Below, one piece after another: positions 34,679 to 43,992 of a DNA stretch of 64,000 nt. The stretch's first letter is position 1. Every line of letters begins with the position of its first letter. Source of the DNA: Gammaproteobacteria bacterium (GTDB lineage: Bacteria > Pseudomonadota > Gammaproteobacteria > Enterobacterales > Psychrobiaceae); assembly GCA_013214945.1 (NCBI GenBank), contig JABSRT010000007.1:149413-213412 (forward strand), given 5' to 3'. The position numbers and the translations under genes were made by a program. The notes beneath the pieces are model-generated. The model saw nothing but the letters and a program-made list of their open reading frames with translations, had not been told where the DNA came from and ran no database searches.

Positions 34679-36568
34679 TTGACTACATTAGATAAGTTTC
34701 AAGCTTTTGTGCGAAAACAAGGCGAGGAAATTACCGGGTTAGCAGTACCAGTGGTATTAAGCGAGCAAGATCAAAAAAACTCGCCACTAAAATATACCTT
34801 TGGTTGGTCAATTGAAATTGGCGTATCAGGCCATGATCACGGGGCTTATTGTCCGTCTGGTGCTGGTGTTATTAATTGTGGCAACATGCAAGGCGCCAAA
34901 GAACAAGCGCACAGCGATGCTAAAAACTATATCAGTGGTCAGCACTCTTTGTTTAACGATCGGTTGCTCGGCAATTTATCGTCTAATGTCGCGACAAATT
35001 TTACGATGGGTAATACAGATTTGGCCAGTGCGCCTCATCGTTATACCGGATCTGATCCTTGCTATAGCTGCCATGGTCGCGGTGAAAAAACATGTGGTGG
35101 TTGTAATGGCCATGGCAAAACCCGTTGCAGTTATTGCAGCGGATCGGGGCGGGTTGATACGCAGCATTACGATAGCCAAGCGCAGCGGACTATTTACTCC
35201 ACCAAGGGCTGCCCAACTTGTTATGGCAGTGGTTCAAACACCTGTAGTAGCTGTCATGGTAGTGGCGATGTCCGTTGTAATGTCTGTAGTGGTGGTGGGT
35301 ACCTTTATTATAGTTTTACTATTGATGGCGAAGCCAAGCGACGTACCCGTTGGAGTTTTGAAAATAACGATCGCCATGACTGGGCTGAAAGCTTTATAAA
35401 TAAGCGCGGCTTGCATATTATTTCGAGCCTAACAAATATCGAAGAAGTTGATGTTCAGGGTGGTTTTGACGGCTGTACCTTTGTTTATGCAATGGCTGCT
35501 ACGCTGTCGACATTACAGTTCAAAGCAACGGTCGACAGCGGTGATACTCGATTATGCTTTGCTGGCAGCAATCATCTGGTGCACGACGCAGGCGGGGTGT
35601 ATGACCCAGCCGTTTGGAGTATTGGCCAGCAATTAGGTGGCGGCAATCAACAAACAGACAAAGCAGTATTGGGAGTGCCCGTAATAAAAAGCATTCTTGA
35701 AAGCCATGAAACCGATGAAAAAGTGGATTTGGTGGAACAAAACTGGGTGTCAAAAGACATCGCTAAGGCAGTGGTTGATAATTACTTGGTGCTGGTGCAG
35801 CAATTAAAACAGGCGAGCACCCAAGGCATGTTGGGGCACATGATTAAAGGGCTGTGTAAAAATGGTTACTTACTTATCGGCGTTATGCTGTTGGCCGCAT
35901 TGTTAATGCCTAGTTTTGCTGATGGCGTTGGCAGGCGTTTTAATCTAGGTATTTACCCGTCATTGGTCGATGATTTTTTTACGGGCTATTATGGTTTATT
36001 TGGATTGCCGCATTGGGCCAATTATGGCTTTGCATTAGCCTATGTTGCACTGATTTCTTGGGCTGTTAATAAATTATATTGGAAACGAATTGGTAAACTA
36101 AAAAATTATTCAATAACACTATTTATCGCGTTAACCATTCCTTATGTGCTTATTTTAGCGCTAACAACCCTGCCTCAAATGTTTAATACCCGTTACGATG
36201 TCGGTCAGCTAATAGCTGGTGGCACTGTGTTTACTGGCTTTTATCTGCTGTGTTGGTGTTTGGCTCGGCCGATAAAGTGGTATTTAAAACTGACCGCTGC
36301 AATGGTGTTTTCAGCATTATTATTGGGAGCCGAAAAGCTCAATGCCAGCTTTGAACTAATTAAGTTAACGCAAGGCAGTCTGCTTAATCAGTTTAAATTT
36401 ATCATGGAGCCTGCTTTAAGTTATGTCGGCTCAAATGTTATTGAGCTGAGCATAATCACGATAGCGCTAACGATTGTAGTCGTACGCAGAAGATTATGGC
36501 TGAACACTAAATCGGTGGTTGTAGACTATGACAGCCCAGTGTTGCTAAAGTCGATGAAAATGGATTAA
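34679..36568 (+). CDS. Membrane protein with six DnaJ-type CxxCxGxG zinc-binding motifs; function unknown
   Basis: Start set at the TTG at 34679, which has AGGGA seven bases upstream; a GTG at 34661 would add six residues but lacks a good ribosome site. About 629 residues. Residues about 128-207 carry six CxxCxGxG motifs (CYSCHGRG, CGGCNGHG, CSYCSGSG, CPTCYGSG, CSSCHGSG, CNVCSGGG), against four in DnaJ, so probably three zinc sites. There is no J domain. A soluble domain of about 190 residues follows, then six or so membrane helices between about 390 and 610. DnaJ-type fingers mediate protein binding or thiol chemistry. Third gene of the GDPD-PEGA unit; no orthologue function is known to me. 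Confidence 0.82.
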   Translation: MTTLDKFQAFVRKQGEEITGLAVPVVLSEQDQKNSPLKYTFGWSIEIGVSGHDHGAYCPSGAGVINCGNMQGAKEQAHSDAKNYISGQHSLFNDRLLGNLSSNVATNFTMGNTDLASAPHRYTGSDPCYSCHGRGEKTCGGCNGHGKTRCSYCSGSGRVDTQHYDSQAQRTIYSTKGCPTCYGSGSNTCSSCHGSGDVRCNVCSGGGYLYYSFTIDGEAKRRTRWSFENNDRHDWAESFINKRGLHIISSLTNIEEVDVQGGFDGCTFVYAMAATLSTLQFKATVDSGDTRLCFAGSNHLVHDAGGVYDPAVWSIGQQLGGGNQQTDKAVLGVPVIKSILESHETDEKVDLVEQNWVSKDIAKAVVDNYLVLVQQLKQASTQGMLGHMIKGLCKNGYLLIGVMLLAALLMPSFADGVGRRFNLGIYPSLVDDFFTGYYGLFGLPHWANYGFALAYVALISWAVNKLYWKRIGKLKNYSITLFIALTIPYVLILALTTLPQMFNTRYDVGQLIAGGTVFTGFYLLCWCLARPIKWYLKLTAAMVFSALLLGAEKLNASFELIKLTQGSLLNQFKFIMEPALSYVGSNVIELSIITIALTIVVVRRRLWLNTKSVVVDYDSPVLLKSMKMD

Positions 36569-36610
36569 CAGCGCTATTCGGTCGCTTTGCTCTGTAGGTT
36601 GTTAAAACTA

Positions 36611-36643
36611 TTGCATGTTCAATTACCCTAATTGAACATGCAA
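36611..36643. terminator. Convergent bidirectional terminator
   Basis: A perfect 15-bp stem, TTGCATGTTCAATTA (36611-36625) and TAATTGAACATGCAA (36629-36643), with a 3-base CCC loop, lies between the zinc-finger gene (plus) and the AraC gene (minus). No long T-run, but stem quality and position support termination in both directions. Confidence 0.72.
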
Positions 36644-36676
36644 GTGCACCACTAGCGATAACTTATACGCGACAAC

Positions 36677-37690
36677 TTATACGCGAAGACTCGCCCGGTA
36701 TTGCAGCGGTGATAAGTTTGTGTGTTTCTTAAAGGCGCGGGCGAATGCACTAGGAGAGTTGTAACCTAGCTGATAGGTTATTTCAGTAATTGAACAGCCG
36801 CTCATTTCTAGTTGTTGCTTAGCCAATAATAAACGGACTGAACTTAGCAATTGCACAAAAGATTGATTTTCAGAGTGTAACTTTCGTTGCAGCGTGCGTT
36901 TACTCAAGTGCAGCTTAAAAGCGACATTTTCTTCATTAGCGCAGCCGGTTGGTAATAGCTCGGTAATTATCTTGGTCACCTTGGCACTGATTTCACCATT
37001 TTTCATGGCACTGAGGTATTTATTGACCGCCATTTCGTTTATCTGTGCTAACTCAGGATCGTGACTTGGCAATTGCTCATTGAGCAATGATTTTGAAAAC
37101 GAAATCCCATTAATCTCTTGGTTGTCGTGGATCGGGCACTGGAAAAAATCTTGGTAAGCTTTTTTGTTACCTGTGATCGCAAAGCTAAAATAAACACCGG
37201 TTGCCGGAATGTTTTTTGCCGCTGCGATGCGAAACATCTGCAGAAAAAAACCAATGCCGAGCTGAATACCACACGGGTGGCCCTTAACTCGCTGGGCTGG
37301 CGCTAGTTTTGAATGATATTGAATTAATAGTTGATCGCCTTGTTCAATCAGCTTGATTTGCATCGCTGAATTAATTAGCTGGCTTTGCTCGACAAAACGG
37401 CGCAGACCTTGTTCTAGGTTGGCACTGGCCATCCATGCGAGCCCAATACCCTTTAAGTAAGTCGGCTGAAATAGCGAAGCGGCCACTAAGCCCAACTCGT
37501 TATTTTGGGTGGCGTCGACAGCCAGCTGCCATAAATGAAACACTTGGGTCATCGGTACCTGATGTTCCTTGCTTGAAGGAGCATTAATATCTATGCCTGC
37601 TTGCTTAAAAAGAGGAGCGGCTTCAATGTCGTAAACCGACAGAGCTTGCGATATTAGCTGAAGGACAGTTGAAATTGTTGTTTGGCTCAT
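36677..37690 (-). CDS. AraC-family transcriptional regulator with arabinose-binding-like N-terminal domain
   Basis: A 337-residue protein. Residues 1-205 match the N-terminal domain found in OruR/ArgR-type AraC regulators (for example VPMTQVFHLWQLAVDATQN). The C-terminal pair of helix-turn-helix motifs is at about 240-330 (FKLHLSKRTLQRKLH; GCSITEITYQLGYNSPSAFA, then RAFKKHTNLSPLQYR). It is divergent from the DUF3313 lipoprotein/RND pump genes, with 221 bases between, and is their likely regulator. A 12-bp direct repeat (ACTTATACGCGA at 36661 and 36675) spans its stop codon. Confidence 0.9.
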   Translation of the reverse strand: MSQTTISTVLQLISQALSVYDIEAAPLFKQAGIDINAPSSKEHQVPMTQVFHLWQLAVDATQNNELGLVAASLFQPTYLKGIGLAWMASANLEQGLRRFVEQSQLINSAMQIKLIEQGDQLLIQYHSKLAPAQRVKGHPCGIQLGIGFFLQMFRIAAAKNIPATGVYFSFAITGNKKAYQDFFQCPIHDNQEINGISFSKSLLNEQLPSHDPELAQINEMAVNKYLSAMKNGEISAKVTKIITELLPTGCANEENVAFKLHLSKRTLQRKLHSENQSFVQLLSSVRLLLAKQQLEMSGCSITEITYQLGYNSPSAFARAFKKHTNLSPLQYRASLRV

Positions 37691-37911
37691 TATTAACTTT
37701 ACGTGGCAGCAATGTATAACTTGATCCTACCCTATTGCTGACACCAAATGGACATTTTTTGGCGCGCGATGTCGCGTAAGTGATATCGGAGATAATTAAA
37801 ATAGCAGACAAAATTATTAAGGAATTATGTTAGTGATTAAGTAATAATTAATGTTAATTTTATAGCAGTAGCTGTATCTAATATTTGAAGTTTTCAAGGG
37901 TTTTATAAAAA
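37691..37911. promoter_or_regulatory. Divergent promoter region of the AraC regulator and RND efflux genes
   Basis: A 221-base AT-rich gap. A dyad GACAT (37751-37755) and ATGTC (37769-37773) around a GGCGCGCG core might be an operator. No convincing -10/-35 pair was fixed. Confidence 0.35.
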
Positions 37912-38607
37912 ATGAAAAATAAAATGAAAGTTGTTGTTAGTAACAAAAGTGGCTTGTTGCTGATGTTATGTCTGTTTTTAGCCGGTTGCAGTAATACGAT
38001 ACCTCAAGTGAAGTCGGGCTTTCTTGGTGATTACTCACAATTGCAGCCTTCGACTCAATATGACAATACCAGCATCTATCAGGCGCCAGGATTTGACCGG
38101 TCAAGCTTGGCTGCTGTTACAGAGATAAAACTAGAACCGTTTGAGGTATGGATTAAGCAAAGTCAAATAACCAGCATCAATCGTGAGCAGTTACTTGAGT
38201 TGCATTCATACTTTCATCGTGAACTGACCCAAGCACTAGCGGCAGATTATAAAATAGTGACGGTTGCCAGTGCTAATACATTAACTATCCGTGGCGCTTT
38301 TTCAGGAGTTAAACTAACCAAACCAGGTTGGTCAGTATTAGATGTCACGCCATTTCGAATCGTGATTAATTCTGGTAATGCCGCATATTTAATGGCTACT
38401 GACCAAAAAGATTTATTATCAGAGGTTTCGATTGAGGCTGAGTTTTTATTGGGTACTAACCCTAATCGCGTGTTTGCGATGACCGCGAGCAAAGAATTAG
38501 ATGTAACTGTTAGCCAGCAAAGTGCTGGCAATGTCGACGCTGTGACTCAAGTACTCGATATTTGGGTAGAACAGTTTGCAGCGGCTTTAGCTAATGCTCG
38601 TCAATAG
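37912..38607 (+). CDS. DUF3313-family outer-membrane-type lipoprotein
   Basis: A 231-residue lipoprotein: signal peptide with lipobox LFLAGC (Cys at about 26), then the family start SGFLGDYSQLQPS. This is the DUF3313 pattern, seen in small lipoproteins of uncertain role. It precedes a two-gene RND efflux system by 94 bases and probably belongs to the same transcript. The set lacks an outer-membrane channel gene, so the pump presumably uses a TolC-like channel from elsewhere. This lipoprotein might assist assembly or envelope integrity; that is inference. An alternative ATG lies four codons downstream. Confidence 0.82.
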   Translation: MKNKMKVVVSNKSGLLLMLCLFLAGCSNTIPQVKSGFLGDYSQLQPSTQYDNTSIYQAPGFDRSSLAAVTEIKLEPFEVWIKQSQITSINREQLLELHSYFHRELTQALAADYKIVTVASANTLTIRGAFSGVKLTKPGWSVLDVTPFRIVINSGNAAYLMATDQKDLLSEVSIEAEFLLGTNPNRVFAMTASKELDVTVSQQSAGNVDAVTQVLDIWVEQFAAALANARQ

Positions 38608-38701
38608 CTAGTTCGTCAAAATGAAGCGGATCAAGAACAAACGGATCTAGACCTAACTAATATAAGCACCGGTTTTATAGACAAACCGATTGGAGTGACC
38701 A

Positions 38702-39775
38702 ATGTTTAAGCGTGATTTTATCAACAGAAAAATTATATTGTGGGCTGTTGTCGCCAGTGTTCTAAGCGGTTGTAGCGAGCCTGAGCCCCCGCAAACTAAA
38801 AAACCATTGCGACCGGTTCGAACCATGACGGTGGCAGTGCCAGATTTAAGTCGTGCTTATGAGTTCACTGCCGTGGTCGATGCGCTGCGTAAAGCAGACT
38901 TGTCTTTTAAGGTGTCTGGCGAACTAATTGAGTTTAATGTCAATCAAGGCGAGCGTGTAGTTAAAGGGCAGGTCATTGCCAAGCTCAACGATCGCGATCT
39001 TAAAGTGCAGCAGCAAGATGTAAAGTCGTCATATCAAAAAGCGACCGCAGATTACCAGCGCGCTAAAAAGTTGATCAGATCAAAGATGATTTCTCAGGTC
39101 GATTTTGACCAATTAAAAGCTCAATTCAACTCAGCTAAAGCCAAACTTGCAAGCGCTAATAATAACCTCGAATATACCGAGCTTAAAGCGTCATTCGACG
39201 GTGTTATTGCTAAAAAATACACTGAGAATTTTCAAGAAATTCAGGCCAAGTCCGCAGTAGTCGCATTACATGATTTGAGCAGTGTGGTGCTAAAGATTGA
39301 AGTGCCAGAAACCTTGATGATTAGATCGCAACGCCTGGATGAACCGCTAAAATTTGTCGCTACCTTTGCCGGTATTAGCGGGGTAGAATTTCCCGTTGAG
39401 TTCAAAGAGGTGGCGACTCAGGCCGATGAAGTTACCAAGTCTTATCAGGTGACTTTAGTGATGGTAGCCCCTAAAACTCATAACATTTTGCCCGGCATGA
39501 CCGCTGTGGTTAAGGCGCAACGAACGCTGTCACAAGCTAGCCTGAAATCTCAGTTTTATTTACCGGCGAATACGGTTTTAAAAGATAGCAATGGTCATTA
39601 TATCTTTAGCGTGGTGAGAACCGCGGACGGTGTTGGAGAAATTAAACGTCGCGCGGTCACTATCGGCAACATTACGCCGCTGGGCATCGAAATAGCATCT
39701 GGCATTAAGCAAGGTGATGTGGTGCTAACAGCTGGCATGAGCAAAGTTACTGACGGCATGGCCGTTAAGTATTAG
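38702..39775 (+). CDS. RND efflux periplasmic adaptor (membrane fusion protein), lipoprotein
   Basis: This 357-residue adaptor has a lipobox (VLSGC, Cys at about 24) after a signal peptide. It shows the usual order: beta-barrel start (RPVRTMTV), lipoyl halves (VSGELIEFNVNQGERVVKGQVIAKLNDRD and the matching second half), an alpha-hairpin (about 100-150) and C-terminal barrel/MP domains (NILPGMTAVVKA). It links the inner-membrane pump, encoded 25 bases downstream, to an outer-membrane channel. Substrate cannot be predicted. Confidence 0.92.
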   Translation: MFKRDFINRKIILWAVVASVLSGCSEPEPPQTKKPLRPVRTMTVAVPDLSRAYEFTAVVDALRKADLSFKVSGELIEFNVNQGERVVKGQVIAKLNDRDLKVQQQDVKSSYQKATADYQRAKKLIRSKMISQVDFDQLKAQFNSAKAKLASANNNLEYTELKASFDGVIAKKYTENFQEIQAKSAVVALHDLSSVVLKIEVPETLMIRSQRLDEPLKFVATFAGISGVEFPVEFKEVATQADEVTKSYQVTLVMVAPKTHNILPGMTAVVKAQRTLSQASLKSQFYLPANTVLKDSNGHYIFSVVRTADGVGEIKRRAVTIGNITPLGIEIASGIKQGDVVLTAGMSKVTDGMAVKY

Positions 39776-39800
39776 AAGTAACCGAATTTAGGAGTTCGAT

Positions 39801-42800
39801 TTGAATATCACACGTTTGGCGATTACTAATAATCGCACCTCGTTTATGCTGCTCTTTGTGATGATTTTTTTTGGTGTATCGGCCTACAAGCAAATGCCCA
39901 AAGATTATGATCCGGGTTTTATTATTCGTACAGCGCAGGTTATTACCTATTTCCCCGGGGCTAGCCCAGAACGGGTTGAGCAGTTAGTTACCGATCGTTT
40001 AGAAAAAGTAATTCAGGAAATTCCTGAGCTGGACTTTGTTGCCAGTGAGTCACGTACTGGCGTATCAATAATTAGCGCTAACATCAAAGAAAGCTACAAA
40101 GATATGCGGCCGATTTGGGACAACTTGCGACGAAAAGTTGATGCAGTACAAAATCAATTACCCAGTGACGCCCAACCGTCGATTGTTAATGATGACTTTG
40201 GTGATGTCTTTGGCATTGTGATTGGCCTGACTGCTGAGGGTTTTTCATACCAAGAAATGAAAGATGTTGCCGAGCAGGCCAAAGATGATTTATTGCGTTT
40301 GAGTGAAGCGGCAAAGGTCGACATTTTTGGCGTTCAAGACGAGCGTATTTTTATTGAATATAACAATGCACGTTTGGCCGAATTAAATTTATCACCTTCG
40401 CAGTTACGCGATCAGTTAACCAGTCGCAATATTGTTATTCCCGGTGGTTCGATTAATATTTTAGATGAAAAAATTGCCCTTGAACCCACGGGAAATTTCG
40501 AGTCAGTTGACGAAATAAGAAAAACCGTTATTCAAATTCCCGGCAGTGATCAGGTTTTACATTTAAGTGATATTGCTAAGGTCTATCGCGACTACGTTGA
40601 TCCTGCGACCAATATTGTTAATTACAATGGTGAACGTGCGTTAACTATTGCTATTTCAATGCGCTTAGGCGGCAATAATATTTTATTGGGGCAACAAGTA
40701 AAGACAGCGCTTGAGCAATTAACTGCGGTTTATCCAATAGGGGTCGACTTCTCGCTAATTTCCTTTTTGCCACAAGAAGTCGAGAAAAAGGTCGATGACT
40801 TTGTCAGCAATCTTGTACAAGCGATAGCGATAGTGACGCTGGTTATGCTGTTAAGTTTGGGCCTGCGTACTGGGCTTATCGTCGCCAGTTTAATTCCTGC
40901 TAGCATGATCTTTGGCATTTTGATCATGTCATTTTTTAATATTAGCATCGACCAAATTTCGTTGGCGGCCTTGATTATTGCGCTAGGCATGTTAGTTGAT
41001 AACGGCATCGTGATGTCCGAAAGCATTATGGTGCAAATGGGTGAGGGGAAACCGCCGATTGAGGCGGCCGTTGATTCAGCCAACGAGCTGAAAATTCCGT
41101 TATTAACCTCGTCGTTAACCACCGCAGCGGCTTTTTTGCCGATATTTTTAGCCGAATCGACTACCGGCGAATATACCGCTTCGTTATTTAAAGTGGTGAC
41201 CATAACGTTATTATGTTCATGGTTGTTGTCGATGACCATTGTGCCAATGTTGTGCGTTTATTTCATGAAACCTAAATTGCAACAGCAGCGTTTTACTAGC
41301 AAGTTTTATAGCGGTTATCATCGGTTATTATCGGGTTTGTTAAAGTTTCGCTGGACCACGTTAATTGCAACCGTTGTGGTGTTCTCAGTCGCGGTGATGG
41401 GGCTTAAGTATGTCCCTAAATTGTTTTTTCCACCGTCAGATCGTGCGTACTTTAAACTTGATTTAGAGCTGCCTGTTGGTACCCGCATTGAGGCAACCGA
41501 GAAAATAGCCAAGCAGGTTGAAGCTTATCTTCGGGAAGAGTTGTTGGTTAATGAAAACCGAGAACAGGGCATTACTGACTGGGTCACTTACGTCGGTTCA
41601 GGTGGGCCAAGATTTTTGCTGACCCACAGCCCTAAACCCGCCAGTGCCCATTATGCGTTATTGGTCATTAACGTCACCTCAGATAAAGTAATTAATGGTT
41701 TAATCGAAAAAATTGATCGTTATACCTTCGATACCTTCCCCGATTTGTTGGTCAAAGCACGTAAGATTGAAAATGGCGCGCCAATCCCCAATCCGGTTGA
41801 GGTGCGATTAAGTGGTGCTAATGCCCAAGAGCTCTTTGTTATTGTCGATCAAATTAAGCAGCAATTGGCTGAAATTAATGGCCTTAAAGCGATTAATGAT
41901 AACTGGGGTTTACCGATCAAGAAGTTGCAGGTCAAGATTAACCAGACTCGTGCCCGTCGGGCTGGCGTATCGTCAAAAGACATTGCTATTTCACTGCAAA
42001 CGGGTCTCACTGGGCTTGAGTTAACTCAGTACCGCGAGGGTGACAATGTTATCCCGTTGGTGATGCGTTCGAGTGCTGCCGATCGCCAAGATATCGGTAA
42101 ACTTGAAGCTTTGGCGGTATATTCTCAGGCCACGGGCAGCTCGGTATCACTAAAACAAGTAGCCGACATTGAAGTTGTGTGGGAGCCAGCCACTATTTTA
42201 CGCCGTGATCGTTTAAAAACAGTGACCATTGGGGCGCAAATAGACAATACCATTACTGCCAGTGAAGCCTTTGCAAAACTGACTCCTTGGCTTGATCAGC
42301 AGCAACAAACTTGGCCGTTTGGTTACCGTTATGAACTGGGTGGTGAAGCCGAGTCATCGGGCAAAGCGAATCAATCTATTGCTGATAAATTGCCGATAGC
42401 GGTCTTTATTATCGTGTTGTTATTGGTGGCGCAGTTTAACTCGATTCGTAAATCAATCATTGTAATGGCAACTATTCCGTTGGGCATTATCGGTGTTACC
42501 GTTGGTTTATTAGCGGGGCAGTCATTCTTTGGATTTATGACCTTGTTAGGCATTATTTCGCTGGCGGGCATCGTGATAAACAATGCAATTGTGTTATTAG
42601 AGCGAATTGGTATCGAATTGGAACTGGGGCAAGAGGCACCGGCCTTGGCTATCGTGACCGCTTGTCAAAAACGGTTGCGACCAATCTTGCTAACCACTGC
42701 CACGACGGTGCTAGGTTTAGTGCCTTTATACCTTGGTGGCGGCGAAATGTGGGAGCCAATGGCGTTGTCAATTATCGGTGGTTTGCTGTTTTCTACTCTA

Positions 42801-42872
42801 CTAACCCTTGGCGTGGTGCCAGTACTTTACGCCTTGTTGTTTGGTATTAAAAACACTAATAAATCAGCGTAA
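39801..42872 (+). CDS. RND efflux pump inner-membrane transporter
   Basis: This 1023-residue protein has the 12-helix RND layout: helix 1 at about 12-30, two large periplasmic loops (about 35-330 and 555-865), and helices 2-6 and 7-12. It starts at TTG, with GGAG a few bases upstream. The helix-4 relay region reads ALGMLVDNGIVMSESI, with Asp-Asn in place of the Asp-Asp of AcrB, a variant shared with TriC-like pumps. It forms a drug/proton antiporter with the adaptor immediately upstream. No outer-membrane factor gene is nearby. Substrate spectrum unknown. Confidence 0.92.
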   Translation: MNITRLAITNNRTSFMLLFVMIFFGVSAYKQMPKDYDPGFIIRTAQVITYFPGASPERVEQLVTDRLEKVIQEIPELDFVASESRTGVSIISANIKESYKDMRPIWDNLRRKVDAVQNQLPSDAQPSIVNDDFGDVFGIVIGLTAEGFSYQEMKDVAEQAKDDLLRLSEAAKVDIFGVQDERIFIEYNNARLAELNLSPSQLRDQLTSRNIVIPGGSINILDEKIALEPTGNFESVDEIRKTVIQIPGSDQVLHLSDIAKVYRDYVDPATNIVNYNGERALTIAISMRLGGNNILLGQQVKTALEQLTAVYPIGVDFSLISFLPQEVEKKVDDFVSNLVQAIAIVTLVMLLSLGLRTGLIVASLIPASMIFGILIMSFFNISIDQISLAALIIALGMLVDNGIVMSESIMVQMGEGKPPIEAAVDSANELKIPLLTSSLTTAAAFLPIFLAESTTGEYTASLFKVVTITLLCSWLLSMTIVPMLCVYFMKPKLQQQRFTSKFYSGYHRLLSGLLKFRWTTLIATVVVFSVAVMGLKYVPKLFFPPSDRAYFKLDLELPVGTRIEATEKIAKQVEAYLREELLVNENREQGITDWVTYVGSGGPRFLLTHSPKPASAHYALLVINVTSDKVINGLIEKIDRYTFDTFPDLLVKARKIENGAPIPNPVEVRLSGANAQELFVIVDQIKQQLAEINGLKAINDNWGLPIKKLQVKINQTRARRAGVSSKDIAISLQTGLTGLELTQYREGDNVIPLVMRSSAADRQDIGKLEALAVYSQATGSSVSLKQVADIEVVWEPATILRRDRLKTVTIGAQIDNTITASEAFAKLTPWLDQQQQTWPFGYRYELGGEAESSGKANQSIADKLPIAVFIIVLLLVAQFNSIRKSIIVMATIPLGIIGVTVGLLAGQSFFGFMTLLGIISLAGIVINNAIVLLERIGIELELGQEAPALAIVTACQKRLRPILLTTATTVLGLVPLYLGGGEMWEPMALSIIGGLLFSTLLTLGVVPVLYALLFGIKNTNKSA

Positions 42873-42951
42873 TAAATAATGCAACGCAGGCATTAACAGT
42901 AGTTTACTAAGACGCTGTTGATGTCTCTGCGATGTTGGTAATACATTGATA

Positions 42952-43866
42952 TTAATCCTGGTTGATACTCATTTTTTTGCTAAAGAAGTCTTGTAAATAA
43001 TTAAGTAACAACCTCAGTTTCTTGGTATTGGCGGTGCCCGGTGGAAAAACACCATACACATCGATTGCTTTAAGTTGGTAATCACTTAGCACTCTTTCTA
43101 AACTGCCCGCTTTAATTTTCGGCCACGCATCATAAACTGGAATGCGGCCAAGGCCATGCCCACCCTCGACAAAGGCGGTTCGTGCTGCCGCATTATTGGT
43201 GCTAATCGTGCCTGAAATCGCAACGCTATAAGATCTAGTCCCCTTCATTAGCTCAAGTGCGCCCGACGCTAATTTATAAATCACCCAGTTATGTTGGCTT
43301 AAATCGGCTGGCTTATTGGGGCGGCCATATTGATTCAAATAACTAGGCGAACCGCATAAGCAGGTTGGTAAGGTCGCAAGTTTGCTCGCTTGCAGCCCTG
43401 AGTCTGGCAATGGCGCACCGCGAATCGCCAAATCAATGCCTTCTTTAATAATGTTAACTACTTCGTCGGTTAGCATGACGTCGAGTTCGATTTTGGGGTA
43501 AAGCTGGCGAAACTCATTTAGCGCAGGCACGATAGTTTGCAAACCGACATTCACTGGGCAGGTTATTTTTAATAAACCCACGGGCTCATTTTTATAATTT
43601 TCGACTTGCTGGTTGGCTGCACTTGCCTGCTGAGCAATGATCCGACAGCGTTGATAATATTGGTCACCCGCTTGGGTTAAGCTAAGCGAACGGGTGGTAC
43701 GATTTAGCAGTTTGATCTCAAGTTGCGTTTCGAGTTTTTTTAGGTGGTAACTGACTACGGCTCTGGACAAGCCAATATGTTTCGCCGCGGCGCTTAAACT
43801 ACCTTGCTCAACGATTTGAGCAAACACCATCATACTTTTTAGCTGTTCGAATGAAACGTCCATCAT
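42952..43866 (-). CDS. LysR-family transcriptional regulator
   Basis: A 304-residue LysR protein with helix-turn-helix at about 18-40 (GSLSAAAKHIGLSRAVVSYH) and an effector domain at about 92-295. Its start faces the DJ-1/PfpI-family gene (plus strand), with 126 bases between the two start codons, and it likely controls that gene. It belongs to the CrgA-like LysR group with the pattern TRSLSLTQAGDQYY. Convergent with the RND pump gene, 79 bases apart. Confidence 0.9.
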   Translation of the reverse strand: MMDVSFEQLKSMMVFAQIVEQGSLSAAAKHIGLSRAVVSYHLKKLETQLEIKLLNRTTRSLSLTQAGDQYYQRCRIIAQQASAANQQVENYKNEPVGLLKITCPVNVGLQTIVPALNEFRQLYPKIELDVMLTDEVVNIIKEGIDLAIRGAPLPDSGLQASKLATLPTCLCGSPSYLNQYGRPNKPADLSQHNWVIYKLASGALELMKGTRSYSVAISGTISTNNAAARTAFVEGGHGLGRIPVYDAWPKIKAGSLERVLSDYQLKAIDVYGVFPPGTANTKKLRLLLNYLQDFFSKKMSINQD

Positions 43867-43932
43867 CTAACTCCTGATCTCAATAATCACATTGTATCAA
43901 TAAATGGAACAGTGAAGTTGATTTTATCTGCA

Positions 43933-43961
43933 TTGTCGGTTGCTGTCGATGAGTCTATAGT
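43933..43961 (+). promoter_or_regulatory. Putative sigma-70 promoter of the DJ-1/PfpI gene
   Basis: TTGTCG at 43933-43938 and TATAGT at 43956-43961 are spaced by 17 bases, 31 bases before the ATG at 43993. This supports that ATG over an upstream in-frame ATG at 43912, which lies before the promoter. Confidence 0.5.
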
Positions 43962-43992
43962 GACCTCATTAAACAAACATAAGGTAATTACA

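Noticed and set aside
34800..35399. A 199-codon open frame inside the zinc-finger gene (plus strand, other frame)
   Set aside because: It lies within the Cys/Gly-rich coding part of the larger gene. The translation is low-complexity Val/Met/Ala rich without domains, and the open frame is a by-product of the repeated TGT/GGT codons.
40730..41239. A 169-codon open frame on the minus strand inside the RND pump gene
   Set aside because: It is a shadow of the pump's membrane helices; no ribosome site, no recognisable domain, and the pump frame is unambiguous.
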